Of a stretch of DNA of 64,000 bases, positions 27,401 through 36,196 are shown piece after piece. Positions within the stretch are counted from its first letter, which is position 1. Each line of letters begins with the position of its first letter. The notes beneath the pieces are model-generated. The model ran no database searches, was not told the origin of the DNA, and saw only the letters and a list, made by a program, of their open reading frames with translations. Position numbers and translations under genes: made by a program. This DNA comes from Paenibacillus sp. YN15 (lineage in GTDB: Bacteria; Bacillota; Bacilli; Paenibacillales; NBRC-103111), in the NCBI RefSeq assembly GCF_003285005.1, contig NZ_QMFA01000013.1:1-64000 (forward strand). The letters are read 5' to 3'.

Positions 27401-29089
27401 CAAGCCAAGTATCCGCATCTGGCAGCTTTTATTGCAAGCAATCCCAGTGTTCCGCGGAATAATTGGTTTGACAGCAACGCCATTATTCAGCATAAGTCCA
27501 TTGGGCGTTATCATCCCGGTTATGGGGGTGTCGTCAGCAATACCTATGAAACCCAGCAGGACGTGGGCTTCCTGGATGAGGGCAGCTTGAATTTCAATTT
27601 GCGTCCAGATTCAGCCGTTTATGCGGAAATTCCCGGTTTTGAGCCGCTGCCTGTTGACAAAATGGGGCTGTACGCGGATCAATACCGGACAACGACTGTG
27701 CAGGCGGCACTAATACTTGCCTCCCCGGCCACAGGTGGAGGTGGAGACGGCAACAGTGGAGGCGAAGATAGCGGGAACGGCAACGGTAACGGGAGCAGCG
27801 CTGACGGCAGTGGGGACAGCTCTGCCTATTCTGCCGGAGATGCCGATGCCGCCGGTACTGGCGTGCGGATCACCCGGTTAGGCCAAGAGAGCCAGGTGGC
27901 GGAAGTGGCGATTACCCAGGCCTCCATCCAAAAGGCCGCAGCAGCGGGCTCTCCTTTGCAGACAGTCACTGTGAGCTTTGGGGAACCGGCGTCTGTCAAC
28001 ACTGTTCACATTCCATTATCCGCAGTGGAATTGATGCGTACACACAAGCTTAAGCTGGAAGTGGATTTCTCCCATCTGAGGCTGGACTTTCCTGATTCAT
28101 GGTTTGAACAAGTCCGCCGTTCTGAAGCTGCATCCAATACCGGAGAAGGCTGGGTGGAATTGAAGGTGGAGCTGGCCGGGGAAAAGCAGGGGAGTCTGGC
28201 CCCTCCCGGTTCCGGCTTAAGCCTTCAGCCTGTAGGCTCTGCTGTTTACCTGTCCTGGAGTATAGCCGAAAACGGCAGCCAACGGCTTCTGTCCGGGCGG
28301 GAATTTGCCATTCAGGGCGTCTGGCGTTATACGGCAGCCGGGCTGCAGCAGCTTGCAGTCGCGCCGGATTCCTTGGCGGCAGTGTATACCCTTGCCGCAA
28401 ACAGCGGGGGCTGGCGCTATGTATCCGGCAGATCGGCCACTCAGGCCGAAGCAATTTCATTCAATGCAGATTCGCAAGGCTATTACAGCCTGATGGTGGC
28501 TTCTCCGGTTTTTGCCGATATCAGCGGACATTGGGCATCCGGGGCCATCGGGTTCATGGCGGTCAGAACGCTTATGGATGGCTTTGCCGATGGCAGCTTC
28601 CGGCCTGAGGAAGGTTTAACCCGGGCACAACTGGTGACGATGCTGGTGAAAGCATGGGAATTCGGGCCTGTTGCGGAAGAAGCTGCGTCTCAAGTCAGGT
28701 ATCAGGATGTGAAAAAGAATGACTGGTATGCCGCTTATGTGGAGACTGCTGCTGCCAACGGCCTGATTGAGGGTTACCCGGACGGCAGCTTCCGGCCCGA
28801 TGCCATCGTGACCCGCATGGAAATGTCGGCGATTCTGACCCGGTCCGCAGCTGCCTTGGGCAAGGGCCTGGCGCTTAATGAAGGAGACGGAGAGGAGCTT
28901 CTCCGGACTTATCAGGATCTGGCCGATGCGCCGGACTGGAGCCGCGTATATCTGGCTCAAGCCATCGGGATGAAGCTGCTTGAGGGAATTGGGGAAGAGA
29001 CTTTCGGTCCGGAGCTGGCCACCACCCGGGCGCAGGCGGCCATGATGCTGAAAAGGCTGATCGAGCAGGTTGAACAGGGCGCCCATTGA
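24434..29089 (+). CDS. S-layer-anchored right-handed beta-helix protein, probable polysaccharide lyase or hydrolase
   Basis: A 1551-residue secreted protein. A signal peptide (ends near ATYAAEG, about residue 27) is followed by a laminin-G-like region (about 40-220), a copper-amine-oxidase-type stalk domain (about 245-390) and a large parallel beta-helix (from FVSTDGNDAGAG near 410 to about 1090). A Gly/Ser/Asn linker follows (about 1100-1135), then a further beta domain and three SLH repeats (about 1355-1548: FADISGHWASGAIGF, YQDVKKNDWYAAYVETA, YQDLADAPDWSRVYL). Beta-helices of this kind cover pectate lyases, rhamnogalacturonan lyases and GH28-like enzymes; the exact activity cannot be fixed. 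SLH domains bind pyruvylated wall polymers and hold the enzyme on the cell surface, next to the importer encoded upstream. The ribosome-binding site GGGAGG precedes ATG 24434. Confidence 0.88.
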   Translation: MYKRVWSILMVWVLLAGSLFGLAPATYAAEGQETGAGEEAVPVYAEDFENGFGLFTSRFGTMQISANEKHSGQYGVQVGFNASAQGIWYKHDRLLEDWTVTAWVYDDMSEAINVLHFQETDTSTRNVNFWVGYNVTNQGESNYSTRFGNTHTPTTAARSQGWHKFTVVNDFTGEMELKVYVDDVLSMTGTAFKMRTVTMGNFWSDRNTSTTRYWDDFALYDVAIHMDGGEAPEEEAPVREPVTGKSGLGYKAETGISAIAHSLLLTAGSPDVIANDTKDMLDRTNPLIVPVLESGGALVPAELLADNYGAQLAWDDAGRTLAIGYEGHTGVLQPGASLMQVDGQPVSLAQPAAIRDGRLFIPLKEVAEALLNLQVAVKESGLMIVDAAAVEVTAAQEEQILQHFNRPGRILFVSTDGNDAGAGTLEAPYRTLEAARDRIRSMKAAEGLPEGGVTVYVRGGDYSRAEPFMLEEQDSGTEAAPVRYAGYFGEKARIHGGVIIPPGAFGAVAEQEIRDRFLPEAVEHIKVADLAALGVTAGQIGDIAYQGHGIVIQPSESELFVDNKPMIRARYPNQGYLKITEVIREGSVPRAGDMGGIPPIFKFKDPGSRVQSWSGVSDSWIYGFPKYQWADNTIGVHSIDPATLTMELAQPSYYGVGIGQGFYFFNVLEELDQPGEWYLDKQNLKAYVYAEENLDSVETAITLTDKELVDFRNVSHVIWENFDLAYTRKNAVNMTGGHHIRLEGNRIYNTGEKAIMAGNYPVADEYDVNSTDRGGRDYTIRSNDIFNIGKGAIHISGGDRQTLAPGSMLVENNHIWNYARLRMEDGIKMYGVGNTISHNKIHDAPKKAVQFGGNDMVVEYNEIYDVLYSVDDMGAVYMGRDLTYQGNVVRYNLFHNITGPGHSGLGVHAIYFDDFTSYGEVYGNLMYKVQNPIKYNGGSGHKTFNNIIYKATPNSGWYADVNNNSSNANFATGVLADNLARVPYQSAIWQAKYPHLAAFIASNPSVPRNNWFDSNAIIQHKSIGRYHPGYGGVVSNTYETQQDVGFLDEGSLNFNLRPDSAVYAEIPGFEPLPVDKMGLYADQYRTTTVQAALILASPATGGGGDGNSGGEDSGNGNGNGSSADGSGDSSAYSAGDADAAGTGVRITRLGQESQVAEVAITQASIQKAAAAGSPLQTVTVSFGEPASVNTVHIPLSAVELMRTHKLKLEVDFSHLRLDFPDSWFEQVRRSEAASNTGEGWVELKVELAGEKQGSLAPPGSGLSLQPVGSAVYLSWSIAENGSQRLLSGREFAIQGVWRYTAAGLQQLAVAPDSLAAVYTLAANSGGWRYVSGRSATQAEAISFNADSQGYYSLMVASPVFADISGHWASGAIGFMAVRTLMDGFADGSFRPEEGLTRAQLVTMLVKAWEFGPVAEEAASQVRYQDVKKNDWYAAYVETAAANGLIEGYPDGSFRPDAIVTRMEMSAILTRSAAALGKGLALNEGDGEELLRTYQDLADAPDWSRVYLAQAIGMKLLEGIGEETFGPELATTRAQAAMMLKRLIEQVEQGAH

Positions 29090-29097
29090 CGAAGCGG

Positions 29098-29155
29098 GCC
29101 TGTCCGATACAGTCCGGTGAAGAAAGATTGGTCAACCGGACTCTATCGGGCAGGC
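29098..29155. repeat. Long inverted repeat after the SLH protein gene
   Basis: Two 21-bp arms (29098-29118 and 29135-29155; GCCTGTCCGATA against TATCGGGCAGGC) with two mismatches around a 16-nt loop. There is no T-run behind it, so it may stabilise the 3' end of the long mRNA or be a Rho-related end rather than a classical terminator. Confidence 0.6.
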
Positions 29156-29259
29156 TCCAATATGTGAGAGATGATGATGAATCCATTGACAATCAGGAAA
29201 CATAAAGAGAGACACATTATCCGCTAAGCTGCTATCATACCCTCCGGCTATGCCGGATT

Positions 29260-30006
29260 ATGGAGGGCAGAGGAGTGTGGACCATACGCGCAAAGGAATA
29301 TCCCATGCTGCGCGGGGATATTTTTCTGTTGAACAATTCCGAGCACCGTGCCATCCGTACAGTCTTTCCGCCGGAACCGTTGGTGATGGAAATTGTCGAT
29401 TTTGAACCGCAACTGGCATGGCTTAATAATGGGCAACTTTTTGATGAACGCCTGCTCCGCGTATTTTTTCAAAGGGACAACAGTCCGTATGGCAACAGAT
29501 TGCCTCGCACCAGCCCTGCTTCTGCGGAAATTCATACGGTGTTTGATCAATTGGCGGCAGAATTGCTAGGCGCCAACGCATACTCCATGCATATGTCTAT
29601 TGTGAAGCTACTGAATATGCTGGTGCTGCTCCATCGTGCCTATTATCCTGGGCAAGAAGGAGAGGAACAGCCTGCAGGCAGGGAATGGGTTCCCGGGAGC
29701 ATGCAGGCAGTCTTCCATTTTATCCACGAGCACTTCTGTGATTCCATTTCCTTGGAGCAGCTGTCAGAGCTGGGGCGTTTGCACCCTTCATCTGTTTCCC
29801 GTCTTTTCAAGAGGTACAGCGGGCTAGGATTGAGTGATTATATAGCCAAGTTGAGGATCAAACGGGCGGTGAGGTATTTGCGGGAAACGGATAAGACGGT
29901 GATAGAGATAGCCCTTTTATGCGGTTTCAATAATAATTCTAATTTTTATAAGGCTTTTCGCAGGGTAACGGGCAGAACACCGGGCAGCTTCCGGAGTCCG
30001 GAATAA
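29260..30006 (+). CDS. AraC-family transcriptional regulator with short N-terminal domain
   Basis: A 248-residue regulator. The N-terminus (WTIRAKEYPMLRGDIFLLNN) is the middle of the cupin sugar-sensing domain; the usual first 30-40 residues are missing and an in-frame stop lies further upstream, so the gene may be 5'-truncated. The C-terminal AraC domain is complete (LHPSSVSRLFKRYSG, GFNNNSNFYKAFRRVTGRTP). It is followed after 27 bp by the GH2 gene, which it probably controls. Confidence 0.85.
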   Translation: MEGRGVWTIRAKEYPMLRGDIFLLNNSEHRAIRTVFPPEPLVMEIVDFEPQLAWLNNGQLFDERLLRVFFQRDNSPYGNRLPRTSPASAEIHTVFDQLAAELLGANAYSMHMSIVKLLNMLVLLHRAYYPGQEGEEQPAGREWVPGSMQAVFHFIHEHFCDSISLEQLSELGRLHPSSVSRLFKRYSGLGLSDYIAKLRIKRAVRYLRETDKTVIEIALLCGFNNNSNFYKAFRRVTGRTPGSFRSPE

Positions 30007-30033
30007 AGGGTGCAAGTGAGGAGAGAACGGATA

Positions 30034-33000
30034 ATGAACGAGAAGCAGACCAAGGACACCTTTGCCGATATTGCCGCAGGGGGGATGGATTTAGAAGGCA
30101 AAGGCTTGCAGGAGCCTTCCTTGCCGCATTGTCCGGAGGTTGTAATGGAACTGGCAGGTATTGATCCTGCTGCGGTATTTGAACCGGTTCATAAGGTGGA
30201 TCGTCAGGAGGAGCTTTTGGAGGAGCTGGCTGAAGCCAGAGAGCGTTATGCCCCGTTTATGGCTGCACATTCTCCGCCATTGGAGTCTGGAAGAATCCGT
30301 CAGGAGCTCCAGGCTTTTGACTGGAGAATCGGAACCAAGGAGGATGAGCGGAACTTTCAAGGCGTGCTGGCGGGCCACGGGCAGTGGGAACGGGTGGAGC
30401 TGCCCCATTACGGGGAGCCGCTGGGGCCGGCATTCACGCTTTATCGCACTGATTTTACCGTGACCCGGGCGATGCTGGATTTGGGCCAGATCTTTATTGT
30501 ATGCAAGGGTGTGGATTACAAGGCCCGTATTTTTGTGAATGGAGCCTGCGTGGGGGCACATGAAGGATTTTTCAGCCCTTTCGAGATGAACTGCACGGAT
30601 AATGTGGTGGAGGGCAGCAATACCCTTGTAATCCGAGTGGAGAATGACAATACCGGGTTGGACGAAAAAGGCGGCGATAAAATTTATGCGGCAACGGGGG
30701 TGGGATATGATGACCCGGTCCGCGGTTGGCATCATTGTCCGGCGGGGATGGGCATTTACCAGGGGGTAGCTGTAGAGGCCAGGACATCCCTTCATATCGG
30801 AAGTGTGTATGTCCGACCCTTGGCCGATCTGGAGCAAGCAGAGGTCTGGATTGAAGTGAACAGCCTTCTGGCGGAGCCCCAGGAGATTACTCTGAAGCTG
30901 TCGGTATACGGGAAAAATTTCCCACAAACGGTATGGGAAGGACTGGAATGGAGGCCGCAGACGGGGGTGGCTGTTGGTCTGGGAGACTCCTTCACCCAGG
31001 CCAAGCTTCATGCGGAAGGGAAATTGCATAATTTGCTTCCCCTGTTGGCCGAACGTGGCAGGAACCGGTATATTGTTCCCATCCATATTCCGTTTGCCCG
31101 CAGATGGGAGCCGGAGGCTCCTTGGCTGTACCAGCTTCATGTGGAGGTGATGGCGCAGGGCAGGACGTTGGATGCGCGCGGCTCCCATTTTGGCATGCGC
31201 ACCTTTCGGATAGATACGGCTGGCTCGCCCAAAGGCGCCATGTACCTCAATGACAGGCCCATCCGGCTTCGCGGAGCCAATACCATGGGGCATGAGCAGC
31301 AGTGCGTAGCCAAGCGGGATTGGGACCAGTTAAGGGACGATATACTGCTGGCCAAGCTGTGCAATATGAATTTTCTTCGCATCACCCAAAGGCCGGTGGA
31401 GACAGAGGTGTACGATTATTGCGATATGCTGGGGCTGATGGTCCAGACGGATCTGCCCTTGTTCGGGGTATTAAGCCGCAGCCAGTTCTGCGAGGCAGTG
31501 CGCCAGGCGGAGGAAATGGAGCGGCTGATCCGGCCTCATCCCTGCTGCATCCTGTCCACCTATATCAACGAGCCATTTCCCAATGCCCAGAACAGGCCTC
31601 ACCGGCATTTGACCCGGAAGGAGCTGGAAGGATTCTTCCAGGCGGCTGACCTTGCCGTCCGGCTGAACAACCCGGACCGGGTTACCAAGCATGTGGACGG
31701 GGACTATGATCCTCCCTCCGGGACACTGCCGGACAATCATTGTTATCCCTTATGGTATAACGGTCATGGCATTGATTTCGGACGACTGAACAAAGGCCAT
31801 TGGCTTCCGGTTAAGCCGGACTGGTACTACGGCTGCGGCGAATTCGGAGCGGAGGGGCTTGATCCGGTTGCCGTCATGCGCCGCTATTATCCGCCGGAAT
31901 GGCTTCCCTCCAGTTCCTCTGAGGAAAGGAGCTGGTCTCCCAATTCCATTATTGGGGCCCAGACGGGGAGGTTTCATTATTTCTTCTATGAAACGCCGGA
32001 GAGTCTGGAGGAATGGGTGGACCAAAGCCACCGCCATCAAGCGTGGGCTGCCCGTATGATGACCGAGGCCTTTCGCCGGGATTGGCGGATGACCTCCTTC
32101 GCTATCCATCTGTTTATCGATGCGTTTCCTTCCGGTTGGATGAAAACCATTATGGATGTGGAACGCCGTCCGAAGCCGGCCTACTTTGCTTACAGAAACG
32201 CCCTGGAACCTCTTCTGGCCAGCCTGCGGACGGACCGTTTGGCCTTTTATGAGGGGGAAGAGATATCCCTGGAGGCATGGATTTGCAATGACCGGTGGGA
32301 GACCCCGGAATCGGCCCGGTTGCAGGTTATGGTTGTCCAGGAGGGCAAGCTTCTTGCGGCCAGTCTAAGGATGGCTCAGGTGCCGGCTTGCAGCAGTGCC
32401 TGCCAGGGGATTATCCGCTTTACTGCTCCCCGGACCAACGACAGGTCGTCAGTAACGGTTTGGCTGGGGCTCTGCGACAGCCAAGGCAGAGTGCTGAGCC
32501 AAAATTCGGTGGAGCTTGAGGTTCACGGGAAGAGAGAATGGAGTCGCCGGCCCGCTGTGGCAGTGCTGGGAGCGCCGGACGGCAAAGCCTTCCGGCTTGT
32601 TGAGGAGCTGGGGGTGGAGGCGGCGGCTTTTGACCCTGCGGTGAGGCCGGATGTGCTTGTGGCGGATAATTCGGCTATGCTGGCTCAGGCGGAGGAGCCG
32701 GTATCAGCCATGCTGGAAGAGGACACCAAGGTGATTGTACTGGAATTGGAGCCCGGAAATTATGATTTATGGGGATGCGGAATTCAGGTGAAGCCCAGCA
32801 GCATGCAGCCTCTGTATTTCGTTTCGCGGAAAACCGGGCATCCCCTGGTTGAGGGTTTCCGCCCTGGGGATTTCAGGCTTTGGTACAGTCCCAAGGATGA
32901 CCGGCTTGCGCCTCTGTTATATCATACCATGACTTCCACGGGCTTAACGCCGGTTTTGCTTAGCGGCAATACGAATGATTCCGGTGAATGGGAGCCTGCA

Positions 33001-33156
33001 TTGGCAGCAGGCGAACGGAAAATCGGCATGGGGCATCTGATCGTCTCCCAGGTTGAATTGGCAGGCCGCTGCAGCACCAATCCCGCAGCCAGGGAATTTG
33101 CATTGAGGCTGTTTGAATGGAATGGGGAAGGGACTGGAAGCTCCCTTGCAAAATAA
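30034..33156 (+). CDS. Glycoside hydrolase family 2 enzyme
   Basis: A 1040-residue GH2 protein without signal peptide, so cytoplasmic. Order: an N-terminal extension of about 90 residues, sugar-binding jelly roll (FTLYRTDFTVTRAM, GVDYKARIFVNGACVGAHEGFFSPF), immunoglobulin-like domain, TIM barrel and C-terminal domains. E513 in STYINEPF fits the acid/base (Asn-Glu pair) and E603 in GCGEFGAEG fits the nucleophile. GH2 includes beta-galactosidases, beta-glucuronidases and beta-mannosidases; specificity is open, but galactose or uronic acid side chains of pectin would fit the neighbourhood. GAGGAGAG lies before ATG 30034. Confidence 0.85.
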   Translation: MNEKQTKDTFADIAAGGMDLEGKGLQEPSLPHCPEVVMELAGIDPAAVFEPVHKVDRQEELLEELAEARERYAPFMAAHSPPLESGRIRQELQAFDWRIGTKEDERNFQGVLAGHGQWERVELPHYGEPLGPAFTLYRTDFTVTRAMLDLGQIFIVCKGVDYKARIFVNGACVGAHEGFFSPFEMNCTDNVVEGSNTLVIRVENDNTGLDEKGGDKIYAATGVGYDDPVRGWHHCPAGMGIYQGVAVEARTSLHIGSVYVRPLADLEQAEVWIEVNSLLAEPQEITLKLSVYGKNFPQTVWEGLEWRPQTGVAVGLGDSFTQAKLHAEGKLHNLLPLLAERGRNRYIVPIHIPFARRWEPEAPWLYQLHVEVMAQGRTLDARGSHFGMRTFRIDTAGSPKGAMYLNDRPIRLRGANTMGHEQQCVAKRDWDQLRDDILLAKLCNMNFLRITQRPVETEVYDYCDMLGLMVQTDLPLFGVLSRSQFCEAVRQAEEMERLIRPHPCCILSTYINEPFPNAQNRPHRHLTRKELEGFFQAADLAVRLNNPDRVTKHVDGDYDPPSGTLPDNHCYPLWYNGHGIDFGRLNKGHWLPVKPDWYYGCGEFGAEGLDPVAVMRRYYPPEWLPSSSSEERSWSPNSIIGAQTGRFHYFFYETPESLEEWVDQSHRHQAWAARMMTEAFRRDWRMTSFAIHLFIDAFPSGWMKTIMDVERRPKPAYFAYRNALEPLLASLRTDRLAFYEGEEISLEAWICNDRWETPESARLQVMVVQEGKLLAASLRMAQVPACSSACQGIIRFTAPRTNDRSSVTVWLGLCDSQGRVLSQNSVELEVHGKREWSRRPAVAVLGAPDGKAFRLVEELGVEAAAFDPAVRPDVLVADNSAMLAQAEEPVSAMLEEDTKVIVLELEPGNYDLWGCGIQVKPSSMQPLYFVSRKTGHPLVEGFRPGDFRLWYSPKDDRLAPLLYHTMTSTGLTPVLLSGNTNDSGEWEPALAAGERKIGMGHLIVSQVELAGRCSTNPAAREFALRLFEWNGEGTGSSLAK

Positions 33157-33281
33157 GCTGAACACCCTGCAGCTGTAAGGGCTATGCACCTTTTTTCCTT
33201 CTCTTGACAAAAAACACCTTCTCCGTTTGGCATCATGGAAGTGACTAGCAACCATGCAGACAAAGAAAGGTGTTTAACTCT

Positions 33282-34396
33282 ATGGTACACTGTTCCCTGT
33301 CTGACCCGTCTCGGTTTTCGTCTGTTTTTCATACGTTGCGAATCGGGAATCTGCTTCGTCAGGCTGGTATTCGTAAGTCATTTGGTCTTTTTGCGCTTGC
33401 TGTCTTTCAATTGCTTTTCTCGCTTGTGTTTGAAGGGAAGAGTTGGTTTCGGCTTCTAGAGAGCAGCCGTGGCGCTTCGTTGCCAGACAAAGATGCAGTC
33501 TACCGTTTTTTGAATCACTCCAGCTTTGCATGGCGCACGTTTCTTCATTCGCTCAGCTTGACGGTGATCCGGCAGTTTGCTCCCTTACGTCAGCCAAGCG
33601 TGTAAAAGTGTTCATTTTGGACGACTCTACTCTTTCGCGCAATCGCAGTCAGAAGGCGGAATTGCTTGCCCGCGTGTTCGACCATATCATACAACAGGCC
33701 GGTTTACTAAAGGATACACCTTGCTCACGCTTGGCTGGTCGGATGGCTTCAGCTTTGCTCCCATTGACTTTGTCATGCTCACATCTGCCAAACTTATGAA
33801 TCGTCTAACGGAGATGACGACCACGATCACGAAACGCTGTCAGGGGTACAAGCGCTGTGTTGAGGCGCTTACGCGTAAGCCTGATGCTGCCCTTGACTTA
33901 ATTGGCCATGCGCTGAAGGCTGGTTTTCGCGCGGATTACGTCCTGATGGATAGTTGGTTTACTCAGATGCCACTCATTCGAGGACTGGCAGATGAAGGAC
34001 TAGCCACGATTGGCATGGTCAAGGAAATGAAGCAGCGTTACTTGTATGAAGGAAGACGGCTGACGCTAAGTGAACTATACAGAAGCCTGCCAAAGAACAA
34101 GTAAACGTCCATATGGAGCTCCGTTATAGTCCAGTCTTCATGCGGGATGTGTTCAAAACCGGAGACAAGCCGGAGATACACGTTCGCTTGGCGGGCTGTT
34201 TTTCTTGTATGCGGATGAAGTCCGTGATGTAGACTACCAGACTGCACTTCAATAACTGATGGCATTATTCTTAAACTTGGTTGGAACAACGAGCAAGGCT
34301 GGCAAGCAGAAGCCGTTGTGTCAACTTCAGCAGTGGATGGCTGATTTACCCTTGTACATCAAAGGTTTGTTCGGTAATTTAAGCTGCGAAAGTTGA
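33282..34396 (+). pseudogene. IS4-like transposase pseudogene
   Basis: One transposase split by several frameshifts. The N-terminus from ATG 33282 reads RIGNLLRQAGIRKSFGLF. The next frame carries VKVFILDDSTLSRNRSQKAE with the first catalytic aspartate. A third frame (about 33706-34104) carries GYTLLTLGWSDGFSFAPID and ADYVLMDSWFT. Later shifts lead to the typical end YIKGLFGNLSCES at 34396. It cannot move itself. It lies directly before the CRISPR relic. Confidence 0.8.
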
Positions 34397-34448
34397 GTTA
34401 ATAACATACAGGTATTGAATTATATCGATGAATCATATCTATTTTGCT

Positions 34449-34909
34449 GTCGCACATATGGAATGCATGGATTGAAATCAAGTATAACGGAAAGAGCCGC
34501 GGCGGATGCGGGCATTAAAATGCCATACAAGAACGAATATTGATTTGAAAAAATCTAAACCTATGAGTAGCGGGTACCATATCGTCTGGAGCATGTATTG
34601 AGAAGGGCTTCCGCAGTTCTTAGGGAAGGCCTTTTCCTGGTTGAAATTTGGCCCCAAGAGTTCACAATGGATTTCAAAATTCAAAAGAATGGCGACAGGT
34701 GCGGATGCCAAGTTCCCATAAAAACCTCGGCTCCTTCGCACCCCAGATGTTGTCGAATTAAATGAAAAAGATTAACTCTAAAAGATGTCAATATCTATGC
34801 TATCTTTTTTTGTATGCGTTATAGATATCTTCGTGCAAACTATCTTCATTTTGAATTGATTGTAGCTGTTTTTGCTGTCGCACTCCATATGGAGTGCGTA
34901 GATTGAAAT
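34449..34909 (+). repeat. CRISPR relic: degenerate repeat, duplicated leader and one full repeat
   Basis: A degenerate 30-bp repeat (34449-34478, ending GCATGGATTGAAAT) is followed by a leader-like block (34524-34876) homologous to 15317-15673, including GGTGCGGA/TTCGCACC and CTATGCTAT. Then comes one 33-bp repeat at 34877-34909 (GTCGCACTCCATATGGAGTG, ending GATTGAAAT) whose stem is a perfect 20-bp palindrome. One spacer-length stretch follows and no second repeat. From 34397 to 34448 and from 34910 to 34978 no gene is seen. Confidence 0.85.
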
Positions 34910-34978
34910 GATGGTGACATACTTGGCTGAAAGCGCACGGAATAATCAGTTTTTTAGGGAATTTTTGTCACAACGCGT

Positions 34979-36196
34979 CTATGTGATCTGATGGTTCCGG
35001 AAGGAGCGGAACGTCCGCGGTATCAGCAGGACACTGGCGAGTACCCCGAACAGGGGCAAGAATACATAGGGACGCAGAACCAGTCCCGGCAGCTCGTATT
35101 GGATCATGGAGGTGACATTCTTGAAGACCATCATGTTTGTGGGCAGCAGACGGACCAGATTGTACAGCAGGGTGTTGGCTTCGGAGACAGTGACAAACAT
35201 GGGCGCCAAGAGCAGTAAACCGGCCAGAACAATAACAGCGAAGGGGCTTCTGAACCGGGCAGATAACAGCATGGTGACCGCAGCGGTGAACAGGCAGGCG
35301 CAGAGGACGCTGGCAGACAGCAGCACGGCCGTTTGTCCCATGGTCAGCGGGTAAGAGCACATGGGCATATAAAGCTGCAAGGGAGTGTTCCCTCCGTCAA
35401 AGCCAAAGGTGAGCATACATTGCAGATAGGAGATCAGGGTGAATGTTATGGCCAGGCCGCTTGCCGCAGTAAAGCCTGTAAACAGCTTGGCCCCGATGAG
35501 CTGTCCTTTCCCGTGTTTGGAGGTCAAGATCAGCTGGTCGGCTCTGCAGGCATATTCTCCGGAGAATAACGGCGCCATGCAAACGGCAGTGAAGAAGGCG
35601 GCAATCAGACCGGTGATGTACATCATCGTGAAAAACCGGGTGTACCCGTCGATGTAGGAATAGATGAAGGGGGTCTGCACCCGGTTGTCCAGGGCCAGCA
35701 CCTCTTTTTTGGCTTTTTCACTCATCCGGGTTTGCTCCACCACCTGAACCATTCTTTCTTCGCGGATAGAGTAGAAATCCCCGGCTTGCTTATCGGTCAG
35801 CTTCTGAAAGTCCTCCATATTAAAGCGCCGGGACTCGGTATTGTAAATAGTGCGGGTAAGCGAGTAGATTTCGCTGTAGGGACGCGCGAAAGTCTGGTAA
35901 GCTTCGGTATTTTGGTACTGGGCGCTCCCGGGAATTTGCGCGTAGGCTTGGGAGGCGGCGAGGATCAGCTCCGTGTTGACAGGGCGTCCCGCCAGAGAGC
36001 GGGCATAGGCCCGGTCCTTGATCATGGCATCATAGTGGGATTCAAACACCTCCCCGTTTATGTAATAATTGCCGATAAGGATACCCCAGCCGTTAATCAG
36101 GGATAAAATGAAGGCCAATACGAGGCCGAGGATCATGCTTTTTTTATGGAACATTTTCCTGTATTCAAAACCGACTATCCGCCAAAAGGGGTTCAT
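34979..36196 (-). CDS. ABC-2-type exporter permease
   Basis: A 405-residue membrane protein with one N-terminal transmembrane segment (SMILGLVLAFILSLINGWGI), a long extracellular loop of about 150 residues and five more segments in the second half. This is the layout of ABC-2 permeases that move antimicrobial peptides, lipids or other compounds. Its start overlaps the ATPase stop (ATGA, 36193-36196). Part of an ECF sigma-controlled operon; substrate unknown. Confidence 0.8.
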   Translation of the reverse strand: MNPFWRIVGFEYRKMFHKKSMILGLVLAFILSLINGWGILIGNYYINGEVFESHYDAMIKDRAYARSLAGRPVNTELILAASQAYAQIPGSAQYQNTEAYQTFARPYSEIYSLTRTIYNTESRRFNMEDFQKLTDKQAGDFYSIREERMVQVVEQTRMSEKAKKEVLALDNRVQTPFIYSYIDGYTRFFTMMYITGLIAAFFTAVCMAPLFSGEYACRADQLILTSKHGKGQLIGAKLFTGFTAASGLAITFTLISYLQCMLTFGFDGGNTPLQLYMPMCSYPLTMGQTAVLLSASVLCACLFTAAVTMLLSARFRSPFAVIVLAGLLLLAPMFVTVSEANTLLYNLVRLLPTNMMVFKNVTSMIQYELPGLVLRPYVFLPLFGVLASVLLIPRTFRSFRNHQIT

